Shown: positions 9,679 through 19,533 of the stretch, piece by piece
Layout: every line of letters begins with the position of its first letter
How positions within the stretch are numbered: the first letter of the stretch is position 1
From: Vallitalea guaymasensis
GTDB lineage: Bacteria > Bacillota > Clostridia > Lachnospirales > Vallitaleaceae
Reading direction: 5' to 3'
NCBI RefSeq assembly: GCF_018141425.1
Contig: NZ_CP058561.1
Coordinates: 1,364,001 to 1,428,000, forward strand
Length of the DNA: 64,000 nt
Made by a program: the position numbers and the translations under genes
The notes under the pieces: model-generated
Database searches by the model: none
The model's input: the letters and a program-made list of their open reading frames with translations, nothing else
What the model was told of the DNA's origin: nothing

Positions 9679-10185
9679 TTAATCGTCTATAATTTCAATG
9701 AACTCTTGTTCATTCTCTTGAAAATATTTCTCTAACAAATCTATTACACTTGGATTGCATTCATAATACTTATTATCCCATTTTAAAATATATTGTTCAA
9801 ATAATTCTTCTTTTTTTTCATCTTTAAACGTATAATCATATCCCACTAGTACCCTGCTAATAAATTCCTCTTTAGTACTTATATCTTCTAATTTTAAATC
9901 ATTATTAAGATTTGTAAAAGACTGTAATATCTCCATCTGATTTATTGCACCAATCTCTACCAAAGCAATTAGTGTTTCATGTAAGTATGTCGCTTTAAAG
10001 TTAGTAAAATATTGTATATGTCCTCCATTATGTACTTCTGAATCATACCGTAAACAAAAAGCCATATTTTTTTGAATTCGGGTCATATCGTCAATTTCTG
10101 TATTGGAAATTAGCTCCAACATTGAATTCCATTTTTCATATGGTCTTGATTCTACAAGGCTCTTTAAGATTTTATTACGCTTCAT
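9679..10185 (-). CDS. DUF4375 (DMP19-like) protein
   Basis: The 168-residue protein has the segment YDSEVHNGGHIQYF, matching the NGGFxQYF signature of DUF4375/DMP19-like proteins, and an acidic C-terminus. DMP19 family proteins have been described as DNA-mimic or immunity-like proteins; the role of this one is unknown. It sits 30 bases from the phosphoesterase gene with no attC between them. Confidence 0.6.
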   Translation of the reverse strand: MKRNKILKSLVESRPYEKWNSMLELISNTEIDDMTRIQKNMAFCLRYDSEVHNGGHIQYFTNFKATYLHETLIALVEIGAINQMEILQSFTNLNNDLKLEDISTKEEFISRVLVGYDYTFKDEKKEELFEQYILKWDNKYYECNPSVIDLLEKYFQENEQEFIEIIDD

Positions 10186-10246
10186 ATTAATAATCTCCTT
10201 CTAAACATTCGACGTTCTCATCATTCTGGCTATCTACTACTATATA

Positions 10247-10393
10247 TTATTTAGGCATTCTAGATGACCTGCATAACTTGATTAAATGGGTTTTTCCTAC
10301 ATAATAGCCAAAAATACAGAGAAACATTGGTAATATAAATGTTGTTACTAAGAGCATGCTTAAAATAAATCCAAAATGATTGATAATACTCAT
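10247..10393 (-). CDS. Small membrane protein (48 residues)
   Basis: An open frame with ATG at 10391-10393 encodes one or two hydrophobic spans (FILSMLLVTTFILPMFLCIFGYYVG) and a basic tail ending SSRMPK. A weak purine-rich GGATGTGATAATGAG stretch lies in front. Nothing identifies a function. The AT-rich sequence that follows (10190-10246) includes CATTCGACGTTC, a possible trace of an attC arm. Confidence 0.4.
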   Translation of the reverse strand: MSIINHFGFILSMLLVTTFILPMFLCIFGYYVGKTHLIKLCRSSRMPK

Positions 10394-10400
10394 CTCATTA

Positions 10401-11315
10401 TCACATCCTATATCCTACTAAAGTATCTATTAATTTAATAACTAATTGATTAGTATTCCCGTTTGTATCATCCTCTGGACTATATTCAACTATATCTGCT
10501 CCCATAAATTTCTTAGACTGGGATACATAATCTATTATCTGTATAGCTTCTCTTGCAGTTAGACCTCCTACTTCCGGTGTAGCACAGCCTCTATAAACTC
10601 CTCCGTCACATGCATCAATATCAAACGATAAGAATATCCCATCGGTAGTTTCTTCAAGTTTGCTAACTATTTCTTTTATAACTTCTCGTATTCCAGACTT
10701 ATCAATTTTATCCATGCCATATAACGATATATTTTTATTTTGAATAGTCACATATTCATTTGGCATTAAATCTCTTATCCCTATGTACATTATATTTTTT
10801 GTATCAATTACATCTGTAAGATTTGATAATTTAAACATATCTTGATATACGTATCCTAAAGATATTGCTACACTTTTCCCATGAATATTACCATTTTCAA
10901 GATTATTTAAATCTGCATGAGCATCAACCCATATAAGTCCTAAGTTACTTTTGCTATTTGTTTCCTTAAGATACCTGGAAGCAGCAGATACAGTACCAAC
11001 AGATATTGAATGATCTCCACCGATTATGATAGGAGTTTTACCTCTTACATAAGAGTTATAGACGCAATCATTAAGTTTTTCACAATATAATTTTACTGCT
11101 TCTAATGTTTTCTCACTTTTATATAACTCATTAATTTGGGAATCTACTTCTACATTACCAAAATCCTCAATATCTGACCCCCAAAATTCATTAGTTCGTT
11201 GTCGAATCTTTATATTTAGCCCATTCTCCCTTAAATAATCAGGTGCTGTTCTACTACCACTTTTATTGGCAGCAAAACCAAATGGTGCTCCAATAATTTC
11301 ATAAGCTCTTTTCAT
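10401..11315 (-). CDS. Arginase/agmatinase family ureohydrolase
   Basis: The start at 11313-11315 has AAAGGATG 8 bases upstream; an earlier ATG (11339) does not. Manganese-binding motifs are complete: GGDHS, DAHADLN, and SFDIDACD, with a late EYSPEDD. This is the arginase fold, hydrolysing arginine, agmatine or a related guanidino compound to urea. The N-terminal GAPFGFAANKSGSRTAP resembles arginases more than agmatinases. It follows the alpha/beta-hydrolase gene by about 40 bases. Confidence 0.85.
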   Translation of the reverse strand: MKRAYEIIGAPFGFAANKSGSRTAPDYLRENGLNIKIRQRTNEFWGSDIEDFGNVEVDSQINELYKSEKTLEAVKLYCEKLNDCVYNSYVRGKTPIIIGGDHSISVGTVSAASRYLKETNSKSNLGLIWVDAHADLNNLENGNIHGKSVAISLGYVYQDMFKLSNLTDVIDTKNIMYIGIRDLMPNEYVTIQNKNISLYGMDKIDKSGIREVIKEIVSKLEETTDGIFLSFDIDACDGGVYRGCATPEVGGLTAREAIQIIDYVSQSKKFMGADIVEYSPEDDTNGNTNQLVIKLIDTLVGYRM

Positions 11316-11354
11316 ATTAAATTCATCCTTTTCTATCATATTGAATATGTAAAA

Positions 11355-12350
11355 CTAATTTTTCACTTTATCCTTGGTTACAGTTGATATAAATTTTAAT
11401 ATTTTATCACAATACTCTTTGTCCTGTTCCATATTGATGAAATCGCAATCTTTAATTATAAAGTGTTCCCTAGAATCTCTTAACCACCATTCACATTTAC
11501 TTGATGCTTTTTTTAACAATCGTTGCATATTCTCTGCTTGTACTTCAGAATCACTGGTACATGCAATAAGAAAAGCTGATCTATCGTCAATATTTTCTAT
11601 CTGGTTAATTGGTCTCATATCTTTAAACTTCTCACCAAAAACTAATGTGAGATAAAAATTTGTTATGCTTCTTTCAATTTGGCAGATGAAAGCTGGAATA
11701 TTATATCCTATCATTGTGTCATAGACCACATCTTCAAAACTGGAGTAAGCAGACATAGCAATAAGCCCATCTATATCTTTCAATGAACCAAATGAATTAA
11801 TTGCCACGGCACCGCCCATGGATACTCCCTGAACAATGATTGGTATATTATCATACTTTTTTTGTCCTTTAATGTAATCAACTACTGCTTTAACATCTAA
11901 TACCTCTTTATAACCTAAACAAATGTCATTCCCTCCACTATTTCCATGTCCTCTTACTTCTAATAATATGGATGCATACCCCTTATCTTTCATCCATTTA
12001 GAATGACCATAGAAATAAGTAACCGATGGTTGTCTTATTCCTGTTAAGTAAATAATAATTCCTTTTGGATTAGGAGTTAATACTTCTGATACCCATACCT
12101 TCACCCCATCATCCGTTGTTAGCTTCATCTCATTAACATCTAAATCAAAGTCATTTGGATCATATATATGTTGTAAAGGATGTTCAGATAAGTTCCCTTC
12201 ATATGTAACTTTTTGTTTTACTTGACTTATAATTATTATAGGTATTATAAGTAATACAATTATTGATAAAACTAATACACCTATAAATATATTTTTCATT
12301 CTTTTGAACCATATCGTTCGAAATATTGAATCATCCAATTTATTTTTCAT
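11355..12350 (-). CDS. Membrane-anchored alpha/beta hydrolase
   Basis: One transmembrane segment (residues 18-43, Ile/Leu-rich) anchors an alpha/beta-hydrolase domain. The nucleophile elbow is GVSMGG, preceded by the oxyanion-type strand IIIYLTG and by EVRGHGNSGG. A catalytic His is likely in REHFI near the C-terminus and an Asp in CTSDSEVQ. The catalytic domain probably faces outside. The substrate is not evident; family members are esterases, lipases or peptidases. Confidence 0.8.
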   Translation of the reverse strand: MKNKLDDSIFRTIWFKRMKNIFIGVLVLSIIVLLIIPIIIISQVKQKVTYEGNLSEHPLQHIYDPNDFDLDVNEMKLTTDDGVKVWVSEVLTPNPKGIIIYLTGIRQPSVTYFYGHSKWMKDKGYASILLEVRGHGNSGGNDICLGYKEVLDVKAVVDYIKGQKKYDNIPIIVQGVSMGGAVAINSFGSLKDIDGLIAMSAYSSFEDVVYDTMIGYNIPAFICQIERSITNFYLTLVFGEKFKDMRPINQIENIDDRSAFLIACTSDSEVQAENMQRLLKKASSKCEWWLRDSREHFIIKDCDFINMEQDKEYCDKILKFISTVTKDKVKN

Positions 12351-12414
12351 TTTAAGTATTCCTTTTCATATATACTTCTATTAAATTAATATACTGGTTA
12401 TACGAAACACACTA

Positions 12415-13215
12415 TTACTGACCTTTTATTAATGTTGATAATTTTTGAATTTCTTTTTCAGGATATTCAAACCAGTGCTGTTCAAATCCTTTACATCCTA
12501 ACTTATTAATAATTCTTCTATATAAATTCAAAAACTCTTTGATACATTCATAGATATTAACATTACAAGAAAAAAGTAACTTATCAGATTCCTTGCAAAG
12601 TTCCTCATCATTAATAAATGCTATTTTATACGACTCTTTAGATGTATCATATACTTCTATAGTAATAGTTTCATCATTATGACTTAATTTCATAATATTT
12701 GCACCTGGTTCATCACTCCAACATATCCATCTTTCATGTTTCAAATCCTGTTTTTCTATAAATGAAATTAGTACATTTAATAATTTTTTAGGTGCATCAC
12801 AACTTACATAGTTTGATTCCGTAATAAAACATTCTTCGTTATTCTTAAGCATAAAAAACTCAAACCAACCATGATTTACATTATATAACTCTATTACAAA
12901 ATTTCCTGTAAGATTAATCCTACTTGCATTTTTTTCATCCTCTACTATGCTCTGATAATCAACATTGCAATCATTTAATGTACAATTCTCAAATGTATTA
13001 TTGGCATATGAAATTAAACGGAGACGAGATTTATTAAAAGTGCAATCTATAAATACAGTTTTTATTAACGACATTCCTGATAAATCTGCTTCAAAGATAC
13101 AATAATCAAATTCTATCCCTTCAAATTCATTAAGATAGAAGTCTCCGCTTATTGTTTCATTTACGAATTTGCTTTTCTTATTTTTTAATGCACTTATGAA
13201 TTCATCTCTATTCAT
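12415..13215 (-). CDS. Pentapeptide-repeat-like protein with unknown C-terminal domain
   Basis: Residues 25-90 show A(D/N)LxF-type spacing (FDYCIFEADLSGMSLIKTVF, FIDCTFNKSRL, FENCTLNDCNV), as in pentapeptide repeats that form right-handed beta helices. The C-terminal ~150 residues are not recognised and contain a WFEYP stretch near the end. Function unknown; short pentapeptide proteins sometimes mimic DNA, but nothing here shows that. Confidence 0.6.
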   Translation of the reverse strand: MNRDEFISALKNKKSKFVNETISGDFYLNEFEGIEFDYCIFEADLSGMSLIKTVFIDCTFNKSRLRLISYANNTFENCTLNDCNVDYQSIVEDEKNASRINLTGNFVIELYNVNHGWFEFFMLKNNEECFITESNYVSCDAPKKLLNVLISFIEKQDLKHERWICWSDEPGANIMKLSHNDETITIEVYDTSKESYKIAFINDEELCKESDKLLFSCNVNIYECIKEFLNLYRRIINKLGCKGFEQHWFEYPEKEIQKLSTLIKGQ

Positions 13216-13397
13216 AATTTAATATCATCCTCACTAAACAATTAATTTTTTTATGACGTTCTGTGTTTGTATATCTATCAAGATTATTAACTTCATATAT
13301 TATAATGAATAGAATTCATAAGTGCTCAATCATAATTTAACTTCATACTTATAGCTTCTACATTTCCATAGCTTAATATTGAAATTAGACATAATAA

Positions 13398-14267
13398 TTA
13401 TGCATTTGTCTTTTTCTCTATAGGAATCCATATCTCACAAAAACAATCTGTCTCAAGATCTTGTGAGTACAATTCAAAATCAGTATCATCAATCATATTA
13501 TACTCTGAACCTGGAAGAAACTCAGAAAAGATCTTGCCCCATGTTTCCCCTATACAATCCGGAGTTTCACCAATACATTTAAACACAGCCCATAATGTAG
13601 GTTTTACCTCCCATATGCCATATCCTTCAGGTACATTACCACAACTAAATTTCATACCAATACCATAATCAAAATGTTTACTTTCTTTTGATATAGGTGC
13701 ACAAACTCCATAAATATCATGCTCATTAGTATTTTGTTTCAAAACTTCAAATGTACCATTGGCACCACATTCTTTCCAAAAATCTGGAATTTCAGTATTT
13801 TCCTCTTCTGAGATTGATTCATTCCTAAACTTCCTAATCTTAGCCAATAATTTAAATTCTTCTCTCTTTTCAATTCTGTAATCCATAACAGTACCACCTT
13901 CCAATTTTATTTTAATGAGAAGGCGATTAAATGATTTTAATTTCATACCTGCACGTCTTGCCACATTAGGCGTAATACCATGAAATCTAGTAAATGCCTT
14001 TGTAAAACTCTCAGGCGAATTATAACCATATTTTAAAGCAATATCAATTACCTTTGCATTAGATAAAGAGATTTCCTGCCCTGCCATAGACAATCTTCTA
14101 TTTCTAATATACTCATTGGCTGTGATACCAGTCACTAAACTAAATGTTCTATGAAAATGGTACCCTGATACGTAGATATGCTTTGCAACATCTTCATAGG
14201 TAATGGGTTCTAATATATGCTCTTCCATATAGTTAATTGCTCTTTGTAAATTTTGAATATAATTCAT
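13398..14267 (-). CDS. AraC-family regulator with GyrI-like effector domain
   Basis: Residues 1-105 form the two helix-turn-helix units of AraC proteins (YEDVAKHIYVSGYHFHRTF and VIDIALKYGYNSPESFTKAF, then RFHGITPN). Residues 125-289 match the GyrI-like/SOUL ligand-binding domain (MDYRIEKREEF and WVP-type ending IWIPIEKK). Such Rob/TipA-like proteins sense small toxic compounds and activate defence genes. A paralogue lies at 19665-20558. The 31 bases before the start include AGGGAGGTG. Confidence 0.88.
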   Translation of the reverse strand: MNYIQNLQRAINYMEEHILEPITYEDVAKHIYVSGYHFHRTFSLVTGITANEYIRNRRLSMAGQEISLSNAKVIDIALKYGYNSPESFTKAFTRFHGITPNVARRAGMKLKSFNRLLIKIKLEGGTVMDYRIEKREEFKLLAKIRKFRNESISEEENTEIPDFWKECGANGTFEVLKQNTNEHDIYGVCAPISKESKHFDYGIGMKFSCGNVPEGYGIWEVKPTLWAVFKCIGETPDCIGETWGKIFSEFLPGSEYNMIDDTDFELYSQDLETDCFCEIWIPIEKKTNA

Positions 14268-14391
14268 CTAATTCACCTCCCTATATAAATTGTACTAAAA
14301 TAAAACTGTTGTTTCCTATCCTACCTTGCTTACTTTTGTCTTAAAGCCAAATAGCTGTACATAGGTAAGGAAATACATGCAATGAAATCAG

Positions 14392-15003
14392 TTAAATAAT
14401 ATTAAACATTACAGCAATAGAAGCAGTAAAATTACCTAACCCATGTAATACCCAACTTGATATAATTGAACCACCTGACTGTTTTTCATTAATCCATCCA
14501 CTTACCCATCCTGACATACCAGTTAAAACAATAATAATTATAGTTCCTATTACTCCAGCTATCCAAAAAAAGAAGATTCCATGCATTAATCCAAATAATA
14601 ATCCTTGAACAATATTCCCAATTCTAAATCCAAATTTATTTATAAGCCTTTTAGCTAGAAATCCTCTAAAAAATATTTCTTCTGATAGACCTGTTTGTAT
14701 AAAAGAATATATTATAACAGGTATTAAGACCGAAAAACCTTTACTTGCAAACTGTGATGTCGCATTGTTGGAAGTATCAATATATAAAGGAATTATATAG
14801 AATACTGTTATAATCGAAAGAAGTAACATACCAAATATTGATAGTATATATTTTTTATAATCTTTTACCATAACTTTTCTAAAGCCTAGCCAATGTAAAA
14901 AAGTTGAATTTTTTCTATCACTTATTATCCACCAGATAAATGGTATTATTGAAAATATTATGACCTGAACAATAGCACTTATAAGGCGATTAAAATTGTC
15001 CAT
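14392..15003 (-). CDS. CPBP family intramembrane metalloprotease (CAAX protease-like)
   Basis: The 203-residue polytopic protein has the CPBP motifs: SEEIFFRGFLAKR (EExxxR), FGLMHGIFF (FxxxH) and SWVLHGLGN (HxxxN). These are the conserved zinc-site residues of Abi/CAAX-type proteases (PF02517). Members process prenyl-type or bacteriocin precursors or confer self-immunity. Two damaged relatives occur at 49803-50397 and 58378-58490. The gap before the AraC gene (14268-14391) holds an imperfect palindrome (TTTCCTATCCTA / TAGGTAAGGAAA) that could be an eroded attC. Confidence 0.85.
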   Translation of the reverse strand: MDNFNRLISAIVQVIIFSIIPFIWWIISDRKNSTFLHWLGFRKVMVKDYKKYILSIFGMLLLSIITVFYIIPLYIDTSNNATSQFASKGFSVLIPVIIYSFIQTGLSEEIFFRGFLAKRLINKFGFRIGNIVQGLLFGLMHGIFFFWIAGVIGTIIIIVLTGMSGWVSGWINEKQSGGSIISSWVLHGLGNFTASIAVMFNII

Positions 15004-15064
15004 TTTATCATCTCCAATTTCTATATATTATAATCCAGAACTCATACCCTGATTAAAACCTCAT

Positions 15065-15226
15065 TTAGATTTTTTGAATTATATAATCTATAAAACCTAA
15101 TGTTATTTTTATATCTTCTCGTGCATAACCTTCTCTAATTCTATTCTCTTTGTAGATAACCTTAAAACCGTCAAAATAATTTTCAGCTTGGCTAATCCCC
15201 CTATAGGTAATACTCTGTATATCTCT
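15065..15226 (-). pseudogene. 5'-truncated gene fragment, unknown family
   Basis: A 53-codon open frame with no start codon ends at 15065. Its peptide contains GISQAENYFDGFKVIYK and GFIDYIIQKI, a plausible protein C-terminus. The frame is closed upstream by a TAA two codons before, next to the stop of the deaminase gene. It looks like the tail of a lost cassette gene fused to the deaminase unit by a deletion. The rest of 15004-15064 shows nothing. Confidence 0.4.
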
Positions 15227-15236
15227 TTAATTGCCT

Positions 15237-16181
15237 TTAATTTAACCCATTTAATCTAATAATATCTAACTCTGTTGCTGTAAATACTCCACCTTGAAAA
15301 AGCTTTATATACTCTTCCGAAACAGGACTATTAAAAATAAGAACATCATCTGAATTTATGGTTACCTTAATACCATTATCAAATAACTTTCTAATTGGAT
15401 GCTTTGCGATTGACTCTACGCGACCTAACATTACATTACTCGTAGGGCAAACATTAAGCTGTATATTATGATCACTTAACCAATTCATAACTTGTTGAGA
15501 TTGACTTGCTGAAATTCCGTGCTGAACCTCATCTAATTCTAGCTCTGAAACAGCTCTTTTTACCGAATCAGCATCTCCCCATTCTCCTACATGAGCTTTC
15601 AAAATTAATCCTTTTTCCTTAGCCTTACGATAAATTCCTTTAAAACGCTCAATAGGTTGAGCCATTTCATCCCCATATAAATCAATGGAATAAAAACAAT
15701 CATAATCCCAAAACGGTTCAATCCATTCTTCTAAGTCTTTAATCTTACAGTGACGAGATAATCCTATCTGTAACCTTAAATCTATATTAGCCGCAATCAT
15801 ATTATGTATTGAATTGAACACATTTAATAATTCTTCTACATTATTATCATAAAAATAACCATTAGCCCAAATATCCTCACCAATTTCTAAAATTGTAATT
15901 CCGTCGTGTATTGCTTGAGCAAAACTGGCTTCTAATGCTAATATCCTACCTTTTTTACCTTCAAAAACATTACCTATATTTTTATTAACCCAGCTATGCA
16001 TTTCATCCATACTATTGAGTTTATAATTTAAAGAAGGAATCTTTTTGCCAGTCTTTTTATATATGTACTCTTTATTACCTCCAAGATAAAAGTGATTATG
16101 TAAGTCAGCCTTTGGTATTCTTCTCAAAGCTTCTATGTTATTCACTTTTAATGATCTTATAAATTTTTCACTATGATTCAT
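15237..16181 (-). CDS. Adenosine deaminase-like metallo-hydrolase, short C-terminus
   Basis: The start at 16179-16181 has GAGGAG 9 bases upstream; the longer frame (16220) has no such site. Motifs of the adenosine/AMP deaminase family are present: KADLHNHFYLGG (HxH), HVGEWGD (His and catalytic Glu), HGISA, CPTSNVMLG and INSDDVLIF (Asp-Asp). The enzyme probably deaminates a purine nucleoside or base. The C-terminus stops earlier than usual and is followed directly by a fragment of another gene, so the end may be lost. Confidence 0.8.
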   Translation of the reverse strand: MNHSEKFIRSLKVNNIEALRRIPKADLHNHFYLGGNKEYIYKKTGKKIPSLNYKLNSMDEMHSWVNKNIGNVFEGKKGRILALEASFAQAIHDGITILEIGEDIWANGYFYDNNVEELLNVFNSIHNMIAANIDLRLQIGLSRHCKIKDLEEWIEPFWDYDCFYSIDLYGDEMAQPIERFKGIYRKAKEKGLILKAHVGEWGDADSVKRAVSELELDEVQHGISASQSQQVMNWLSDHNIQLNVCPTSNVMLGRVESIAKHPIRKLFDNGIKVTINSDDVLIFNSPVSEEYIKLFQGGVFTATELDIIRLNGLN

Positions 16182-16224
16182 ACATTTTAACTCCTCAATA
16201 ATAAAATCAATATTAAGCATACTA

Positions 16225-16262
16225 CGCTTTAAAATAAATATTTACGAAAGATTTATTTTAGA
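16225..16262 (-). terminator. Inverted repeat between GNAT and deaminase genes
   Basis: AAAATAAAT and ATTTATTTT flank an 11-base loop at 16231-16260, immediately after the stop of the GNAT gene. It is AT-only with no clear T-run on the minus strand, so it may be a weak terminator or a very short cassette palindrome. Confidence 0.35.
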
Positions 16263-16796
16263 CTACCTTATCTCTTTAAAATCCTTCAGTAAGATACTAA
16301 ATCTTAATCTATCAATATACTCTCCATGTCGAAATCTATCTTCTCTTAAAATCCCTTCACTAATAAAACCTATTCTAGTATAACATTTAATTGCATTTTC
16401 GTTATCATAGTCAACACGCAACCAAATTTTATTAAGTTTCAATTCTACAAAACCTATCTGTAACATAGCAGTTATAGCAGCAGCACCATATCCCTTACCC
16501 CAAAAGTCTTTATTTCCAATTGTTATTCCTAATTCTGCATTACTATTAACATCATCAAAATTTTTCAAATCTACCCATCCAATATGTACATTATCTTCTG
16601 TTAATATAGCTTTTTGTAAATAACCATTAGTTCTGTCAATACACATTTTAATCCATACCTTAGTTTCTTCTCTAGTGAATGGAGGATATTTGTTTGGAAT
16701 AGATAGATGTTTTGTAACTTCCTTATCTAAAGACCACTTATATCTATCCTCTAAATCATCTAAAATTAAATCTCTTAATATTACTTTAGGTATCAT
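16263..16796 (-). CDS. GNAT N-acetyltransferase (RimJ/RimL type)
   Basis: The start at 16794-16796 follows GATGAGGTG with good spacing. The protein begins VILRDLILDDLEDRYKW and has GITIGNKDFWGKGYG (acetyl-CoA pyrophosphate loop, Q/RxxGxG-like) and LRVDYDNENAIKCYTRIGFISEG, as in RimJ/RimL-type acetyltransferases. Targets may be a ribosomal protein N-terminus or a small amine; no more can be said. Upstream, GTTAAAT at 16832-16838 overlaps the stop of the next gene and looks like a lone attC R'' box. Confidence 0.85.
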   Translation of the reverse strand: MIPKVILRDLILDDLEDRYKWSLDKEVTKHLSIPNKYPPFTREETKVWIKMCIDRTNGYLQKAILTEDNVHIGWVDLKNFDDVNSNAELGITIGNKDFWGKGYGAAAITAMLQIGFVELKLNKIWLRVDYDNENAIKCYTRIGFISEGILREDRFRHGEYIDRLRFSILLKDFKEIR

Positions 16797-16832
16797 AAAA
16801 AACACCTCATCTCTATTCTTTTATATTAGTTG

Positions 16833-17909
16833 TTAAATAATCTCTACCTTCATATTTGTTCCAACTTGTCCCTCTCTTGCATTCTTAATTGGTAAAAAAT
16901 ATATAAACATATTAGAATTACACTTACGGTGATTCTCGAAACTTATATTAACACTAATATAAGTTTTGATTAGTATCTTAAAGTCCTTCTGGGTTTGTGG
17001 ATAATCAATATTGCAACTATTTGGAATAACCAAGTCCGAAAAATCACACACATAACCATTCGTACCGTTTTGTAATGTAGCTTTCCAAAATTTCTTGTTT
17101 AAACTTATATCATCAACACTCAATTGACAATCACTAACTGATATAAAACCTGAATTGATTGCTTCACCACATATTATAACCTGAAAACCTACTGATGACT
17201 TCCCAAGATTCTTTACTGTAAATTTATATGATTTATTATTACCAATATTAGATTTATACTCCATATAATAACTTACAAATTGTAATTTAGTCTGATCTAA
17301 TTCCGTATCTTCCTGGTCTTCTTTTGCATTCTTGAAAAATAATGTAATTGCAGAATTCAAATCTAACTCATGTAAATGCCTATGGCTTAGAAGGCATAAT
17401 GAATTATCTATAGAAAATGTATTAGCGAATTCACTAATCTTATCATCTAAAAAGACTGTGTTTTTACTGAAAATTGATTTTATAGTTTTACTGTCAATTT
17501 CTTCACCGCAATTAATCCATGCCTTTATATTCTTATAACTGACAGTACTCATTTCATTTAAATTTGTTATGTTAGCTTTCATCTTCCCATCTCTAAATAA
17601 TTCAATATTAAAGTAGTCACTATCAATGACACTTATACAGAGGATTTCCGTATCTATTACCTTACCTAAAGAGATAGCCATATCTGTTGACAGTTCAATA
17701 TTTGAGGCATCAAGATTACTATCAAAGAGTGACATCCATTTAGAATCTGGTCGTGCAATTAATGTAATCTTCCTATCAAAATCATATGATTCAGCTTCTA
17801 CATAACCTGAATTCTTCATCATTACAGAAATAGCATCTACAACAGTATCAGTATCAGTATCAATAGATTTTTTTCTTTTTAATTGTAAATTTGAACAAAA
17901 CGTACCCAT
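16833..17909 (-). CDS. Protein of unknown function with TerD-like features
   Basis: The start at 17907-17909 has AAAGGAGGAAGA directly upstream. The ~358-residue protein is beta-rich; the C-terminal ~120 residues (NKSYKFTVKNLGKSSVGFQV and onward) look like an immunoglobulin-like or beta-sandwich module. I do not recognise the family. Its TAA stop lies inside an ATTTAAC box on the minus strand, the same place an attC R'' box occupies in other cassettes. Confidence 0.5.
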   Translation of the reverse strand: MGTFCSNLQLKRKKSIDTDTDTVVDAISVMMKNSGYVEAESYDFDRKITLIARPDSKWMSLFDSNLDASNIELSTDMAISLGKVIDTEILCISVIDSDYFNIELFRDGKMKANITNLNEMSTVSYKNIKAWINCGEEIDSKTIKSIFSKNTVFLDDKISEFANTFSIDNSLCLLSHRHLHELDLNSAITLFFKNAKEDQEDTELDQTKLQFVSYYMEYKSNIGNNKSYKFTVKNLGKSSVGFQVIICGEAINSGFISVSDCQLSVDDISLNKKFWKATLQNGTNGYVCDFSDLVIPNSCNIDYPQTQKDFKILIKTYISVNISFENHRKCNSNMFIYFLPIKNAREGQVGTNMKVEII

Positions 17910-18029
17910 TCTTCCTCCTTTAAACATTAGTAAAATGTATTTCCATAACCTATCTAATTATTAACTAACGTTACACTATTTCCTGTGTTCCCCCTGAAAA
18001 GAGATCCTTTATTTTCTTAAACTAAATTT

Positions 18030-18632
18030 CTATTTATCATAATTTATATACTCTAACAAAATATATTTTTCTTCTACCTTCTTTATAATGCTTCTATTAT
18101 AGCTTTTAATATGAATTGAATCATCATATATATATTCAATATAGTTTGTTGAGTAAATTGTATATATTCCATCTCCGTTATTTAGTATATTATCAACTTC
18201 ACTATACAATCCAAATGATTCCGGCATTTGAATTTCAGATATATCATATTTATTATCAGCATAATCTACTAATTCATCAATACTTTGGTGCTTACCTATT
18301 GACTTACCAAAGAAATTAAGGCTTGTTTCGCTCACTAGTTCATCAGTTACATATCTATCTACTTTATCATTATACCAAAGATTATAAAATAAACCGAAGG
18401 TAATTAAATTAACATCAGATACATTATTTTGTTCAAAAGATTGTTGCTCGACTCTTGCAAATATTGATAAATAATCATTTAATCTTTCAATTTCATCATC
18501 TTCAATTGCGATACATTCTTTATCTAATTCTTCTTTTTCATAATCATTTAGATTTCTATCTTTGAAATGATAAATAAGTACTAAGCCTAAAATTACTATT
18601 AATAAGCAACCAGTGAAAATATTTTTTTTCAT
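18030..18632 (-). CDS. Membrane-anchored protein, unknown function
   Basis: The 200-residue protein has one N-terminal hydrophobic segment (IFTGCLLIVILGLVLIYHF) and an otherwise acidic extracellular part rich in Asp, Tyr and Asn. No lipobox is convincing. No family is recognised. The preceding gap 17928-18029 contains AACTAACGTTACACTATTTCC (17963-17983), similar to the R' arm of array attC sites. Confidence 0.5.
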   Translation of the reverse strand: MKKNIFTGCLLIVILGLVLIYHFKDRNLNDYEKEELDKECIAIEDDEIERLNDYLSIFARVEQQSFEQNNVSDVNLITFGLFYNLWYNDKVDRYVTDELVSETSLNFFGKSIGKHQSIDELVDYADNKYDISEIQMPESFGLYSEVDNILNNGDGIYTIYSTNYIEYIYDDSIHIKSYNRSIIKKVEEKYILLEYINYDK

Positions 18633-18670
18633 ATAATCTACTCCGTTTAACCAAATTTATTTATAAACTC

Positions 18671-18775
18671 TTTACAACGTAAGAAATACCCATCTTCTAA
18701 ACCTATATATTAATTCTATTTCAATGATATGTTTTTCTAGGTCTTATTAGTAGATGTTTCATTTTTATTTCTTTT
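18671..18775 (-). repeat. Degenerate attC-like palindrome
   Basis: AAGAAATA pairs with TATTTCTT, and inside it ATCT pairs with AGAT and CCTA with TAGG, an imperfect hairpin with internal loops. TTACAAC at 18671-18677 would be the R' box (GTTGTAA on the minus strand); the R'' box is not conserved. Position and form fit an eroded cassette site. Confidence 0.4.
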
Positions 18776-18778
18776 AAT

Positions 18779-19483
18779 CTATAACTTTCTAGCTATTATT
18801 GATACCAAATTAAAATAATTACCACCTTCAGCATTTAACATTTTAATATCTTCCTTAGCATAAATATTATCAGTGGAAAGCCAGTCATTCCATGCATCTT
18901 TTAAGCAATTCATTTCAGTACAATCTTCAATACTAACTAATTCCGATTTGCTCCATAGGTTATACCACCATTCACAAGAATGAAAATTCATATCTTCAGT
19001 TAAGTATGGATTTAATTCTTCTGGTATTCCATTGGTAAATTCTTTTTTTATCCCAGGAATTGCTACTGCAATTTGTCCATCTTTTTTTACAAGTGGAGCT
19101 AAGTAATTTGTTAAATAGTCTTTTGTACAACCAAAATAATGATATGCATCTACACTTATTGCTACATCAAAGTACTCTTTAGCGTACGGTAGATTATAAG
19201 CATCTGCGTGTATTGGTATTATTTTATCTTCCAAATGCAAAGCTTTTATTCTTTCAAAATTATCTGATGCACTAATCCATAAATCTGTTGCATAAACAGT
19301 TACACCATATTCCTTAGCTAAATATATTGAAGTTAAACCTTTTCCACATCCGAGGTCAAGTACTCTCATTCCTTTTTCTAATTTTAATGATTTTGCCAAC
19401 TCTGAAATAATCCTCATTGAGTTAGGACCCATCATGTTGCTCTTAATGAACTCTTCATTATAATTATAACTATTTTTAAACAT
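18779..19483 (-). CDS. Class I SAM-dependent methyltransferase
   Basis: The 234-residue protein has the SAM motif I VLDLGCGKGLTS, motif II YATDLW, and a post-I HADAYNLPYA segment, then SVDAYHYFG. The order and length match small-molecule methyltransferases of the UbiE/cyclopropane-synthase-like type. The substrate is not known. Confidence 0.85.
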   Translation of the reverse strand: MFKNSYNYNEEFIKSNMMGPNSMRIISELAKSLKLEKGMRVLDLGCGKGLTSIYLAKEYGVTVYATDLWISASDNFERIKALHLEDKIIPIHADAYNLPYAKEYFDVAISVDAYHYFGCTKDYLTNYLAPLVKKDGQIAVAIPGIKKEFTNGIPEELNPYLTEDMNFHSCEWWYNLWSKSELVSIEDCTEMNCLKDAWNDWLSTDNIYAKEDIKMLNAEGGNYFNLVSIIARKL

Positions 19484-19533
19484 AGAACCTTACCTACCTT
19501 CCTAATCTTTTGCTCATTATGCTAAACTTTAGT